Assembly (NCBI RefSeq): GCF_000219125.1
Contig: NZ_AFGF01000234.1
Coordinates: 51,824-115,823, forward strand
From: Acetonema longum DSM 6540
GTDB taxonomy: Bacteria; Bacillota; Negativicutes; Sporomusales; Acetonemataceae
Direction: 5' to 3'
Length of the DNA: 64,000 nucleotides
The notes beneath the pieces are model-generated. The model did no database searches, was not told the DNA's origin, and was given only the letters and a program-made list of their open reading frames with translations. A program made the translations under genes and the position numbers. Numbering within the stretch: the stretch's first letter is position 1; each line of letters starts with the position of its first letter. Below are positions 28,314 to 37,140 of this stretch, in pieces.

Positions 28314-29006
28314 ATGGGAAAACGCTTACTGGCGGGATTGCTTTTGATCGCTTTGTTCCTGGGGACAATGACTCTGTGGCTGCCCGCTGTGGTGTCCCAG
28401 ACGGTGGCTCAGGGCATGAAAGGGATATTACACAGTGAGCAGGCGGCGGCTCAGGTGACCAAGGAGCCGGCCTTTCTCATGCTCAAGGGCCAGTTTGATT
28501 CGGTGCAGATTCAAGCCCGGGACGCCCGGATGGACAAAGTGGCTTTCAGCGAGATTCAGGCCAGGCTGGAAGGCCTCCAGCTGGATGTGGGCGATCTCTT
28601 AAAACGCCGGGCCGTTGTCATCCGCTCCCTGAGTAAGGCCAGTATTACCGCTGCCCTGTCAGAAGCCGAGCTGGCCCGCCATTTAAACCAGGCGGTGAAA
28701 GGGGTCCGGGGCGCCACCGTGAAAGTGAGCAAGGGCAAGGTGGAAGTAGCCGGCTCTTTCAGCCTGGGGAGTTTGGCCCGTATGACTGTGGCTCTGGAGG
28801 GTAAAGTCGTGGCTGACCGCGATACCATCAAATTTGTCACCGAGAAATTCCTGCTGAATAATGCCAGTCTCGGCAACATCGGCGGTTCGGTGCTGACTGA
28901 GATTCCGATCATGAACAGCAAAGCCTTTCCTTTTGGCGTTACGGTACGTGAAGTCGTAATGGAAGAGGGCAGGGTTCTTGTCTATGCCGATAACGAAGCA
29001 AAGTAA
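28314..29006 (+). CDS. DUF2993 (LmeA-like) lipid-binding envelope protein
   Basis: This 230-aa protein has an N-terminal hydrophobic signal/anchor (KRLLAGLLLIALFLGTMTLWL). The DUF2993-type beta-rich body follows (repeated short strands such as SVQIQARDARMDKVAFSEIQ, ATVKVSKGKVEVAGSFSLG and an N-terminal ITAALSEAELARHLN). LmeA of this family binds phospholipids outside the cytoplasmic membrane. GGGGAGG lies about 8 nt before ATG 28314. It is next to DUF5693 and csaB, suggesting a role in surface polymer or S-layer anchoring; exact function unknown. Confidence 0.8.
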   Translation: MGKRLLAGLLLIALFLGTMTLWLPAVVSQTVAQGMKGILHSEQAAAQVTKEPAFLMLKGQFDSVQIQARDARMDKVAFSEIQARLEGLQLDVGDLLKRRAVVIRSLSKASITAALSEAELARHLNQAVKGVRGATVKVSKGKVEVAGSFSLGSLARMTVALEGKVVADRDTIKFVTEKFLLNNASLGNIGGSVLTEIPIMNSKAFPFGVTVREVVMEEGRVLVYADNEAK

Positions 29007-29019
29007 GGTGGAGAGACGA

Positions 29020-31086
29020 TTGTCTTACAGCAAATCTTATAACCGTGTCTTGTTAGCCGCTGTTTTGGTCGGCCTGATGGCGTCTCTGGTTATCTCCTGG
29101 CAGCGTCATCAGGTGGAAGTCGCCAATTCCACCGTTGAACTGGTGATGGACTATGAAGACTTGGGAGCATTGGCCCGGTCGGAAGGAATGGAAACCGGGG
29201 ATGTGCTTCGTCAGTTCAGACAAGCCGGTCTAACCACCCTGGCGGTTTATGAAACCACCTTGGAAAAACTACATAACAGCGGGACAGTGACGGTTCTGTC
29301 CGGCGCCGAACTCATGCATCGGCAACGCAGCGGCTCCCTGCCCGATCCGGACTGGCGCAGCCGGATAGAGACCGGCCAGGTCGCTATCGATAAAGTTTAT
29401 ATCACCGGACCGGTCTCCGCCGCCTTCCGTGAAATGCGGGAAGACCTGATCCGCCGTCTGGGCCCGGGGCGGGTGGTCGAATTGGCGGTGGGGCCGCAGC
29501 CGGTGCTGGCGGTGAAAGGGGACTATGAACATCTGTCCAAGGTCGATCTCGGCTTTTCCGGTGAAGAACTGAAGGCCGTGACCGGAGCCGGTTTCCTGGC
29601 AGCGCCCCGTCCCACGAACTATCAAGCCGTCCAGGCTGACGATGTGGCAGCGGTTTTCCGCCGTTTGGATCAGGCAGGCCAGGACAAGCTATCGGCCATG
29701 ATTTTTTCCGGCGAAGAGGTTCTGGGTTTCCCTGAGCAATTAGAGGCGACGGCGGAAGCGCTGAACCAGCGACATATGACGCTGGGACTCATCGAACATG
29801 CGGTGCAGCTGCAGTTTTATCCGCAAAAAGGTCTTATGGATCTCGCAAGGCAGGTGGATTACCGGGCAGCCCGCCTATATTCCATCCCCAAGGACGAACA
29901 GCCCCGCATGAAACTGGAGGATGTCACCCATCGCTGGTCTGTAAGCGATCAGGAACGCAATCTCCGGCTCAACCTGATGCGGCCCTACGAGAAGCCCTGG
30001 CCAGACATGACCCTGTTAGAGACTAACCTGGAATATGTGCGGGGGACGAAAGCCGCCTTGGAGCAAAAAGGCTTTGCCGTTGGCCGGGCCGGCGTATTTG
30101 CCCCCTATTTCCCGGAAAAGTGGCTCCTGGTCCTAACCGTGATCGGCGTAGTTGCCGCTGGGGTTTTGTATCTGACTCAGGTCGCACCCCTGCCGGCGAG
30201 GGTGCAATATTGGCTCTTGGTCATTGGGTCCCTGATTCTGGCCGGGCCGCTGCTTCTGGGCGGCGGTACGCTGGCGCGGCAGGTAGCGGCTTTGGGCAGC
30301 GCCGTGCTGTTTCCCGCCCTGGCCATGGTGTACCAGATGGACCGTTGGCGCAATACAGAGCCTCTGAGGGGCCCCTGCTTAAAGAAGATTTTAACGGACG
30401 GCCTGGGGGGGCTTTTGCTGACTTTTTGCCTGTCTCTCGTTGGCGCCTTCTTTTTGGCTGCCATTCTGGCGGATGTGCGGTTTTTACTGGAAATCGAGAT
30501 TTACCGCGGCGTCAAACTGACCTTTATCGCCCCGCTGGTCTTGGTGGCAGTGGCCTATCTCACCCGGTTCAACCTGTTCGGCGAGTCCTCCCGGCCAGAC
30601 TTACAGGGTGTATGGGGGCAGGTCAGAAAAATGCTGGATTATCCCATATCATTGAAACTTTTGCTGTTATTCGCTATGGGGGCGCTGGCCGGGTACATAT
30701 TTATCGGGCGATCGGGCCATACGGCCGGGGTGACGGTTCCGGCCATTGAGCTGAAGATCCGGGCCTTTTTGGAACGGGTCATGTACGCCAGGCCCCGGGA
30801 AAAGGAATTTCTCATCGGCCATCCCGCGTTTTTGTTGTCCGTGTTTGCCTTATATCATCGCTGGCCTCAGTTATTGCATTTCTGCCTGGTCATAGGGGCC
30901 ACTATCGGACAGGCCTCAATGGTGCAGACCTTCGCCCATTTGCGCACGCCGGTTTTAATGAGCTTATACCGGGGGGCTGACGGCATTGTTCTGGGGGCGG
31001 CTCTGGCGGTAGCGGCGGTTGTTGTCATGCAGGTTCTGGCCTATCTTTCCTTTGCACTGGAAAGGAGATTCGCCGCCCATGACTAA
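29020..31086 (+). CDS. DUF5693 family polytopic membrane protein
   Basis: This 688-aa protein has one N-terminal transmembrane helix (NRVLLAAVLVGLMASLVIS), an extracytoplasmic domain of about 330 residues, then about eight hydrophobic helices from residue 365 to the end. TTG 29020, with AAGGTGGAGAG upstream, is preferred over an internal TTG at 28978 that would overlap the preceding gene. In Negativicutes-like genomes this family usually sits beside csaB. The topology suggests a transporter or polymerase-like role in making or exporting the cell-wall polymer that CsaB modifies, but this is inference. It overlaps csaB by 8 bp. Confidence 0.78.
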   Translation: MSYSKSYNRVLLAAVLVGLMASLVISWQRHQVEVANSTVELVMDYEDLGALARSEGMETGDVLRQFRQAGLTTLAVYETTLEKLHNSGTVTVLSGAELMHRQRSGSLPDPDWRSRIETGQVAIDKVYITGPVSAAFREMREDLIRRLGPGRVVELAVGPQPVLAVKGDYEHLSKVDLGFSGEELKAVTGAGFLAAPRPTNYQAVQADDVAAVFRRLDQAGQDKLSAMIFSGEEVLGFPEQLEATAEALNQRHMTLGLIEHAVQLQFYPQKGLMDLARQVDYRAARLYSIPKDEQPRMKLEDVTHRWSVSDQERNLRLNLMRPYEKPWPDMTLLETNLEYVRGTKAALEQKGFAVGRAGVFAPYFPEKWLLVLTVIGVVAAGVLYLTQVAPLPARVQYWLLVIGSLILAGPLLLGGGTLARQVAALGSAVLFPALAMVYQMDRWRNTEPLRGPCLKKILTDGLGGLLLTFCLSLVGAFFLAAILADVRFLLEIEIYRGVKLTFIAPLVLVAVAYLTRFNLFGESSRPDLQGVWGQVRKMLDYPISLKLLLLFAMGALAGYIFIGRSGHTAGVTVPAIELKIRAFLERVMYARPREKEFLIGHPAFLLSVFALYHRWPQLLHFCLVIGATIGQASMVQTFAHLRTPVLMSLYRGADGIVLGAALAVAAVVVMQVLAYLSFALERRFAAHD

Positions 31087-32179
31087 GGTCGTCCTTTCCG
31101 GTTATTACGGCTTCACCAACAGCGGGGATGAGGCCATGCTGGCCGCCATCATCCATGATTTGCGGGTCATTGACCCAGCGGTGGCCGTGACGGTCATTTC
31201 CGGCCATCCCGCTGATACCGAAGACCGTCACAAGGTGAAAGCCATATACCGGTTGGACATGATCGAGATCGTCCGGGCGATTTCCCGCTCAGACCTCCTG
31301 ATCAGCGGCGGTGGCAGCCTGCTGCAGGATGTGACCAGTGATCGCAGTCTGTATTACTACCTGAGTATTATACTGCTGGCCAAAACTCTGGGCAAGCGAG
31401 TCATGCTCTATGGCCAGGGGATCGGTCCCCTGGCGGGGGATCTGGCCCGCAGGGTTACCCGGCATATCCTCAATCTGACGGATCTCATTACCGTCCGCGA
31501 TAAGGGTTCACTGGATGAACTGGAGGCTCTGGGGGTTATCAGGCCGGCGATTGAGCTGACCGCTGACCCGGTTTTATCCATGGAGCCGGCGGATAAAGCG
31601 GCTGGCCGGACCATTCTCGAGGAGAACGGTCTGATGCCGGGTTCGCCGGTAGTGGGTTTTTTTGTCAGGGAATGGCAGGACCTTGACTATTATAAACAGG
31701 TGCTGGCCGTTGTGGCTGACAGACTGGTGACTGAATACGGCGTCCGGATTCTGTTTGTGCCGATGCAGCAGCAGGATGTGGCGGCGGCGGAGAAAGTGGC
31801 CGTCCTTATGCAGCAGCCGGCAGTAGTGATGGGGCAATCCTGCCCCGTTTCCCAGATGTTATCATTAGTGGGCAATTTGGATATGCTAATTGGCATCAGG
31901 CTCCATGCCCTGATCTTTGCGGCGGTAATGCATGTTCCGCTGCTGGGAGTATCCTATGATCCTAAAATTTCACGTTTTCTCGAGAGTCTGGGGGAACCGT
32001 CTCCGCCTGATCTGCATACTGTATCGGCAGAGAACCTGTTGGCTCGCATCGGGAAAATGTGGTCTGTACGCAAAGAAATAAACCGCGCTCGGGAAAGCTG
32101 CATGGCGGAGTTGCGATCCAAGGCGTTCCGCAACGCACAACTGGCTATGCAGCTGGCGCGCCGGCAAGGACGGGAGTGA
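31079..32179 (+). CDS. csaB: Polysaccharide pyruvyl transferase CsaB
   Basis: CsaB adds ketal-linked pyruvate to a cell-wall-linked polysaccharide, the ligand for SLH-domain S-layer and outer-membrane-anchoring proteins. The 366-aa protein begins VVLSGYYGFTNSGDEAML, the CsaB/WcaK N-terminal signature. It also has LLISGGGSLLQDVTSDRS and GIRLHALIFAAVMHVP. ATG 31079, with GGAAAGGAG upstream, is chosen over 31019, which would lie inside the preceding gene. Its presence implies SLH-based envelope anchoring in this organism. Confidence 0.94.
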   Translation: MTKVVLSGYYGFTNSGDEAMLAAIIHDLRVIDPAVAVTVISGHPADTEDRHKVKAIYRLDMIEIVRAISRSDLLISGGGSLLQDVTSDRSLYYYLSIILLAKTLGKRVMLYGQGIGPLAGDLARRVTRHILNLTDLITVRDKGSLDELEALGVIRPAIELTADPVLSMEPADKAAGRTILEENGLMPGSPVVGFFVREWQDLDYYKQVLAVVADRLVTEYGVRILFVPMQQQDVAAAEKVAVLMQQPAVVMGQSCPVSQMLSLVGNLDMLIGIRLHALIFAAVMHVPLLGVSYDPKISRFLESLGEPSPPDLHTVSAENLLARIGKMWSVRKEINRARESCMAELRSKAFRNAQLAMQLARRQGRE

Positions 32180-32185
32180 AAACAA

Positions 32186-33022
32186 GTGTCCACCTGGCTG
32201 AAAAATTATGCCGGTATTACTCTGGGAACAGTGGTAACCGCCACTGCCCTGAATATGTTTTTAATCCCCAATAAGATTGCCGCCGGCGGCACCAGCGGCC
32301 TGGCAACCGTCTTCCATCATCTTTGGGGGTGGCCGGTGGGGGTGGCCATGCTGGGCATGGATTTTCCTCTGTTTATCGGCAGCGTCAAGGTGCTGGGGGC
32401 CGGGTTCGGCATCAACACCTTATTCGGATCGGTTGTCCTTTCTCTGTCCATCGATCTTTTGGCACCCTATACCCCGGTGCTGACCCATGACATTCTTTTA
32501 AGCACCCTTTACGGCGGCGTATTAAGCGGCGTGGGTATGGGACTGGTATTCCGTTTCAGGGGCACCACCGCCGGTACCGACATGGCCGCGGCCGTAGTGA
32601 ATAAGTTGTTTGGCGTCAGTCTGGGCCGGGCCTTATTAGGCATTGATTGTTTCGTCATTGCCATTGCCGGCTTTGCTTTCGGCAGCGCGGAGCTTTCTCT
32701 TTATGCCCTGATTTCTCTTTTTGTCACTACCCAGATCATTGATCTCATCCAGGAAGGCCCCAATTCGGCCAAGGCGTTTCTCATTATGAGCGATCGCACT
32801 GCCGAGATTGCCCAGGCCATTATGGCGGAGCTCGGTCGGGGAGTGACTTTTCTTTTTGGACGGGGCGGTTATTCCGGCAAAGAGCGGGAAATGCTGGTCT
32901 GCGTGGTCAGCAAAAAGGAGGTGCAAGCCATGAAGGACCTGATCTCCAAGACTGACGACAAGGCCTTTGTCATCGTGGCGGATGCGCATGAGGTGTTGGG
33001 TGAAGGATTCACTCGGATATAA
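32186..33022 (+). CDS. YitT family (DUF161 + DUF2179) membrane protein
   Basis: This 278-aa protein has about five to six N-terminal transmembrane helices with the family signature PNKIAAGGTSGLATVFHHL and GMGLVFRFRGTTAGTDMAA. A soluble C-terminal DUF2179 domain of about 70 residues follows (GVTFLFGRGGYSGKEREMLVCVV). YitT-family proteins are widespread in Firmicutes, with no established transport substrate. GTG start at 32186, 6 bp after csaB, probably same operon. Confidence 0.88.
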   Translation: MSTWLKNYAGITLGTVVTATALNMFLIPNKIAAGGTSGLATVFHHLWGWPVGVAMLGMDFPLFIGSVKVLGAGFGINTLFGSVVLSLSIDLLAPYTPVLTHDILLSTLYGGVLSGVGMGLVFRFRGTTAGTDMAAAVVNKLFGVSLGRALLGIDCFVIAIAGFAFGSAELSLYALISLFVTTQIIDLIQEGPNSAKAFLIMSDRTAEIAQAIMAELGRGVTFLFGRGGYSGKEREMLVCVVSKKEVQAMKDLISKTDDKAFVIVADAHEVLGEGFTRI

Positions 33023-33085
33023 ATAATACTTTCCGGCCTCGTTCCTGCATATATATAACGAAAGCTTTCATGGGCTGCAAAACCA

Positions 33086-33210
33086 GGAAAGCATTGAAAA
33101 GGCTCCAGATGCTAGGAACGACGAGAACCGGAGCGTAGGCGTACTGGAGGTACGTTGGAGCGAAGGATCGCAGGAGTGACAACGCAGATGGGGCCTTTTC
33201 AATGCTTTCC
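33086..33210. repeat. Short copy of the inverted-repeat element, R4
   Basis: This 125-bp copy has perfect 18-bp ends: GGAAAGCATTGAAAAGGC at the left and its complement at 33193-33210. Internally it shares the AGGTACGTTGGAGCGAAGGATCGCAGG stretch with R1 and the CCAGATGCTAGG end sequence with R2 and R7. It lacks the CACTTTTCGG hairpin. It lies between the YitT-family gene and the M50 protease. Confidence 0.85.
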
Positions 33211-33224
33211 CTGCCGGAGGGGGG

Positions 33225-33971
33225 ATGGCGGTGCGATGGATTCAGTTTATACATATTGGGGGGGCGGCGGTCAGACGGGCTTTCTGCTGCTTGTTTGGGC
33301 TATTGACCATGCTGGAACTGGGGTCGACCCTGTCCATGGCCTTATCCATGATCCTGTCAGTGGTAATTTACGCTCTGGCCTTCGGCTGGAAGTTTGCTTT
33401 GGGTTTTGTTTTTTTGCTTTTAATTCATGAGGTAGGGCATCTTTTAGCCAGCCGGCTGGTGGGCATCCGCACTTCCATGGTGCTGTTTATCCCCTTTATC
33501 GGTGCGGTGATCAGTCTGGCCAGGCCGCCGGTAAACGCCAAGATGGAGGCCAATATCGCTCTGGGCGGGCCGGCATTAGGCTGCTTAAGCGCAATGGGGT
33601 GCCTGGCAGTTTATTTCTGGACGGACAGTTCTCTCATGTTGGCCTTGTCCTATTGTGCCTGCCTTTTAAATCTCTTTAACCTGATTCCTGCCGCCTTGTT
33701 CGATGGCGGCAAAATCGGCGCGGCAATCGTTCCGGGAACCTGGCGTCTTGGCAGCGGTGTGCTGCTGGCGCTGTTTTTTTACACCAAAAATCCGGTGATT
33801 TTTGCCATTCTTTTATTTTCTTTGTGGTACTGGTGGCAGTCCGACGATATGGGCCAAAGCTATTACCGGCTTACCCTCAGACAGAGGCTGGATGTGGCCT
33901 GGCAGTATTTTGGCTTATTGACGGTGCTGGGGATTTGTACACTCTATATCTTTACGATAATTAACAGGTGA
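33225..33971 (+). CDS. M50 site-2-type intramembrane metalloprotease
   Basis: This 248-aa membrane protein has the zinc motif HEVGH at residues 68-72 inside a hydrophobic helix and a second motif NLIPAALFDGGK with the third zinc ligand aspartate. It has six or more hydrophobic segments. It is a short S2P-like protease with no PDZ domain. Substrate unknown; relatives process anti-sigma factors or signal-peptide remnants. RBS GGAGGGGGG directly upstream of ATG 33225, starting only 14 bp after repeat R4, so R4 may carry or separate its promoter. Confidence 0.85.
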   Translation: MAVRWIQFIHIGGAAVRRAFCCLFGLLTMLELGSTLSMALSMILSVVIYALAFGWKFALGFVFLLLIHEVGHLLASRLVGIRTSMVLFIPFIGAVISLARPPVNAKMEANIALGGPALGCLSAMGCLAVYFWTDSSLMLALSYCACLLNLFNLIPAALFDGGKIGAAIVPGTWRLGSGVLLALFFYTKNPVIFAILLFSLWYWWQSDDMGQSYYRLTLRQRLDVAWQYFGLLTVLGICTLYIFTIINR

Positions 33972-34131
33972 TTTTTGCGCGAATTGAGAAGGTTTTTCAG
34001 GTTTTGCGTCGAAAAACACAGTTGGATATGTCAAACGCCGTCCCAAAAAGTCGCAAGTTTAAATATAGTTATAAATGCAGATATGAATTTGAGTTATGAA
34101 TTCTGATTTCATGGACAAGGAGTGGTAGCAG

Positions 34132-34818
34132 TTGATATATATGGGGAATGTTTCGAAGATTTATGAAACTGGGGCAGTGGCTTTATCCAATATTTCAGTA
34201 GAGATCAAAAGCGGGGAGTTTGTATTTGTGGTGGGTCCCAGCGGGGCAGGAAAATCCACTTTTATCAAACTAATCACCCGGGAAGAACTGCCTACTAACG
34301 GCCAGATCGCCATCGGCGGCCACAATCTGCTCAGTCTGAACCCTGCGCAGGTACCGTATTACCGCCGGCAGCTGGGCATTGTCTTCCAGGATTATCGCCT
34401 GTTGCCGAATAAAACCGTCTTTGAAAATGTGGCCTTTGCCATGGAGGTCATCGAAGCCACCCGCTCGGAAATCATGCACCGGGTGATTCATGTGGTGGAT
34501 TTGGTGGGCCTGCGGCAGAAAATGAACCGTTATCCCCAGGAATTAAGCGGCGGTGAGCAACAGCGGGTGGCTATCGCCCGGGCCATCGTCAATGATCCGG
34601 TAGTGCTGGTGGCAGACGAGCCTACCGGCAATCTGGACCCGGATACATCCTGGGAGATCGCCAGGATACTGGAAGATATCAACCGTTCCGGCACTACGAT
34701 CATTATGGCATCTCATGATAAATCCGTAGTGGACAAGCTGCGCAGACGGGTTCTTGCCTTTGAAAAAGGCCGCCTGGTGCGTGATCAGGTGAGAGGAGTC
34801 TACGGGTATGAAAATTAG
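34132..34818 (+). CDS. ftsE: Cell division ATP-binding protein FtsE
   Basis: FtsE is the ATPase partner of FtsX and controls peptidoglycan hydrolase activation at the septum. The 228-aa protein has Walker A GPSGAGKST (residues 35-43), signature [14 protein letters not shown] and Walker B LVADEPTGNLDP, typical for FtsE. TTG 34132 (giving MIYMGNVSKIYETG) fits the family N-terminus and is preceded by AAGGAG. ATG 34141 is the alternative. It overlaps ftsX by 11 bp. The 160-bp upstream gap contains AT-rich sequence with TATAAA-like motifs but no promoter I can assign. Confidence 0.96.
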   Translation: MIYMGNVSKIYETGAVALSNISVEIKSGEFVFVVGPSGAGKSTFIKLITREELPTNGQIAIGGHNLLSLNPAQVPYYRRQLGIVFQDYRLLPNKTVFENVAFAMEVIEATRSEIMHRVIHVVDLVGLRQKMNRYPQELSGGEQQRVAIARAIVNDPVVLVADEPTGNLDPDTSWEIARILEDINRSGTTIIMASHDKSVVDKLRRRVLAFEKGRLVRDQVRGVYGYEN

Positions 34819-35701
34819 GACCTTTGTGTATTTTGTCCGTTCCGCTGTGTCTTCTTTGCGGCACAACGGGTTAATGAGCATTGCCTCAGTGAGCACTGTG
34901 TCTTTGTCACTGTTGATTCTGGGACTGTTTTTGATTATGGTTCTGAACCTGAATCATATGGCTTCGGCATTGGAATCCCAGGTGCAGGTGTCAATCTTTT
35001 TGCAGGATGACCTGACGGAAGATCAAACCAAAAATATTGGGAATCAGATCCGCAGCCTGCCGGGAGTTTTGGAAGCATCCTACGTCAATAAAGATGAGGC
35101 CCTGGCCCGGTTTAGCGAAAGACTGGGAGAGCAAAAGAGCCTGTTGACGGCGTTGGGCAATACCAATCCCCTGCCCAACGCCTTTGAGGTAAAAGTCGAT
35201 GTTCCTGACCGGGTTCAGGCGGTGGCCAGGGCTGCCGGCGAGATCGAAGGGGTTGAAACCGCCAAATACAATCAGGAGTTCGTGGAGCAGCTCTTTGGCC
35301 TGACCCATATGCTGCGGCTTTCCGGTATTATTTTGATCTTGTTTTTGGCTCTGGCTGCGATGTTCATCATCTCGAATACCATTCGGATCACTGTGTTCGC
35401 CCGCCGCCGGGAAATCAACATTATGCGGTATGTGGGCGCCACTGACTCGTTTATTCGCTGGCCGTTTGTGATTGAGGGTGTGATTTTGGGATTTTTCGGG
35501 GCGCTGCTCTCAGTTTTTCTGTTGAATCAGGCCTACCAGGCTTTTGCTGATAAAATATATGAAACCGTAGCATTTCTGCCCATTATCCCGAAATATCCAT
35601 TTTTACATATTCTTACATCTGTGTTATTGCTTGTCGGTGCTCTGATCGGAGCCGCCGGCAGCACAATCTCCCTTAAAAGATTCCTGCGGGCTGAAAAATA
35701 A
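34808..35701 (+). CDS. ftsX: Cell division permease FtsX
   Basis: This is the membrane subunit of FtsEX. The 297-aa protein has the four-helix FtsX topology: TM1 near residues 28-48, a large extracytoplasmic loop (VSIFLQDDLTEDQTKNI; SLPGVLEASYVNKDEAL), then three C-terminal helices with the conserved IRITVFARRREINIMRYVGA segment. The extracellular loop is where FtsX contacts an M23-type activator, here probably the EnvC-like protein encoded next. Confidence 0.95.
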   Translation: MKIRTFVYFVRSAVSSLRHNGLMSIASVSTVSLSLLILGLFLIMVLNLNHMASALESQVQVSIFLQDDLTEDQTKNIGNQIRSLPGVLEASYVNKDEALARFSERLGEQKSLLTALGNTNPLPNAFEVKVDVPDRVQAVARAAGEIEGVETAKYNQEFVEQLFGLTHMLRLSGIILILFLALAAMFIISNTIRITVFARRREINIMRYVGATDSFIRWPFVIEGVILGFFGALLSVFLLNQAYQAFADKIYETVAFLPIIPKYPFLHILTSVLLLVGALIGAAGSTISLKRFLRAEK

Positions 35702-35852
35702 GGCGTAGAGCCGATAGATGCTTTGTCGAATGATGTATGATTATTTAGAGAATGTATGGATAGCGGTTGCACGGATCGGGAAATCGGCTTTTCTCCCTGC
35801 AGCGTGGCTGTCTGCATTATGATACATAGATGAAATGTAGGGGGGAAAAAGC

Positions 35853-36998
35853 ATGTGGGAAATATCTCGCCATCAGAAGGCGGCGGCTTTCGCGCTGCTT
35901 TTGCTCAATTTGCCGTTAGTGTATGGTCCGGCCTTTGCTAACGACGTTGAGCAAAAACAACAGGAATTGCGCCAGATTCAAATGCAGCTTCAGGAGCAGC
36001 AGTCCCGTGCCCTGCAGGCCCAGCGAAAAGTCAACAGTGTCTCGGAAAAGCTCCGGGCAGTACAGACAGAACTTGATCAAGCGCGACAGGAGTACGGATA
36101 TATCAACCACCGGTTGCGAACCTTGGAAGAACAGACCAGGGCCGACGCCGAATTCCTGGAAAAAGCTGAAGTGGAACTGGCTGAACGGACCAAAATCCTC
36201 AGCCGTCGAATCCGGGATATCTATAAAAACGGACAAGTCAGTTATGTGGATGTCCTGTTAGGGGCTTCCGATTTTCGGGACTTTACCACCCGCTATGATC
36301 TTTTGCGGCGGGTTCTGGACCAGGACGTAGCCTTGATCACTCAGATCAAGACCCAGAGAGAGCAGATTAACAGCAAGCAGGCGCAAATGGAGCAAGACCA
36401 GGCGGAACTCCTGGTGCTGGGGCAAAAAGCTTCCGAAAAAAAATCCGTCATTCAGATGCGGCGGGATGAACATCAGGTTGTACTGAACGCGGCGGTCAAC
36501 GAGAAGGAAGTTTCCGAGCGGGCTTATCTGGAGCTGCTGGAGACTTCCCGGGAAATTGAATCCCTGATCCGCCGGGTCCAGTCAGATGGTCAGTCGGCTG
36601 ACATTCAGTCCAGCGGAAGCATGTTGTGGCCGGCAGTAGGGCCGATCACCTCGCCTTTTGGCTGGCGGACCCATCCTATTTTTGGTACCCGCCGCCTGCA
36701 TACCGGTATTGACATCGGCGTTGGCTACGGTACGCCAGTGATAGCCGTAGACAGCGGTATCGTGATTTACGCCGACTGGATGGGTGGCTATGGTAAGACG
36801 GTCATCATTAATCACGGCGGCGGACTATCTACTCTCTATGCCCACAACTCCCAGCTGGTGGTCAGTGAAGGCCAGATCGTGCAAAAGGGATCGGTTGTTT
36901 CCAAAGTAGGAAGCACCGGAAATTCCACCGGGCCGCATCTGCATTTTGAAGTGCGTAAGAGCGGTTCGCCGGTCAGCCCGATAGATTATTTGCCGTAA
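35853..36998 (+). CDS. EnvC-like murein hydrolase activator / M23 peptidase
   Basis: This exported 381-aa protein has a signal peptide (basic SRHQK, hydrophobic core, cleavage after about AFA at residues 28-30) and a long coiled coil at about residues 30-250 (EQKQQELRQIQMQLQEQQSR). The LytM/M23 domain is C-terminal (FGWRTHPIFGTRRLHTGIDI; HNSQLVV; HLHFEVRKSG). Histidines of the catalytic HxxxD and HxH motifs are retained, so it may be an active peptidase, unlike degenerate E. coli EnvC. Position after ftsEX fits regulation by FtsEX. Confidence 0.92.
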   Translation: MWEISRHQKAAAFALLLLNLPLVYGPAFANDVEQKQQELRQIQMQLQEQQSRALQAQRKVNSVSEKLRAVQTELDQARQEYGYINHRLRTLEEQTRADAEFLEKAEVELAERTKILSRRIRDIYKNGQVSYVDVLLGASDFRDFTTRYDLLRRVLDQDVALITQIKTQREQINSKQAQMEQDQAELLVLGQKASEKKSVIQMRRDEHQVVLNAAVNEKEVSERAYLELLETSREIESLIRRVQSDGQSADIQSSGSMLWPAVGPITSPFGWRTHPIFGTRRLHTGIDIGVGYGTPVIAVDSGIVIYADWMGGYGKTVIINHGGGLSTLYAHNSQLVVSEGQIVQKGSVVSKVGSTGNSTGPHLHFEVRKSGSPVSPIDYLP

Positions 36999-37020
36999 TA
37001 AAATACAGGAAAAGGAAAAA

Positions 37021-37054
37021 GGGTCAGTTGCAAAAAGGATGAAGCAACTGACCC
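37021..37054 (+). terminator. Stem-loop after the EnvC-like gene
   Basis: A perfect 11-bp stem GGGTCAGTTGC (37021-37031) pairs with its complement at 37044-37054; no T-run follows. Probably a 3'-end hairpin or weak terminator. Confidence 0.55.
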
Positions 37055-37074
37055 CTGAGTTTTGTGAAAATGGC

Positions 37075-37109
37075 AATGCGGCAGGAACCCTCGGGGTTTC
37101 TGCCGCATT
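37075..37109 (-). terminator. Terminator hairpin between convergent envC-like and citM genes
   Basis: A 16-bp nearly perfect stem (37075 onward against 37109 backward) lies 32 bp after the citrate transporter stop. Read on the minus strand it is followed by GCCATTTTC. It may act for both strands. Confidence 0.65.
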
Positions 37110-37140
37110 GATTGCCGTCAAGACGGGGATGTGGAGTGGC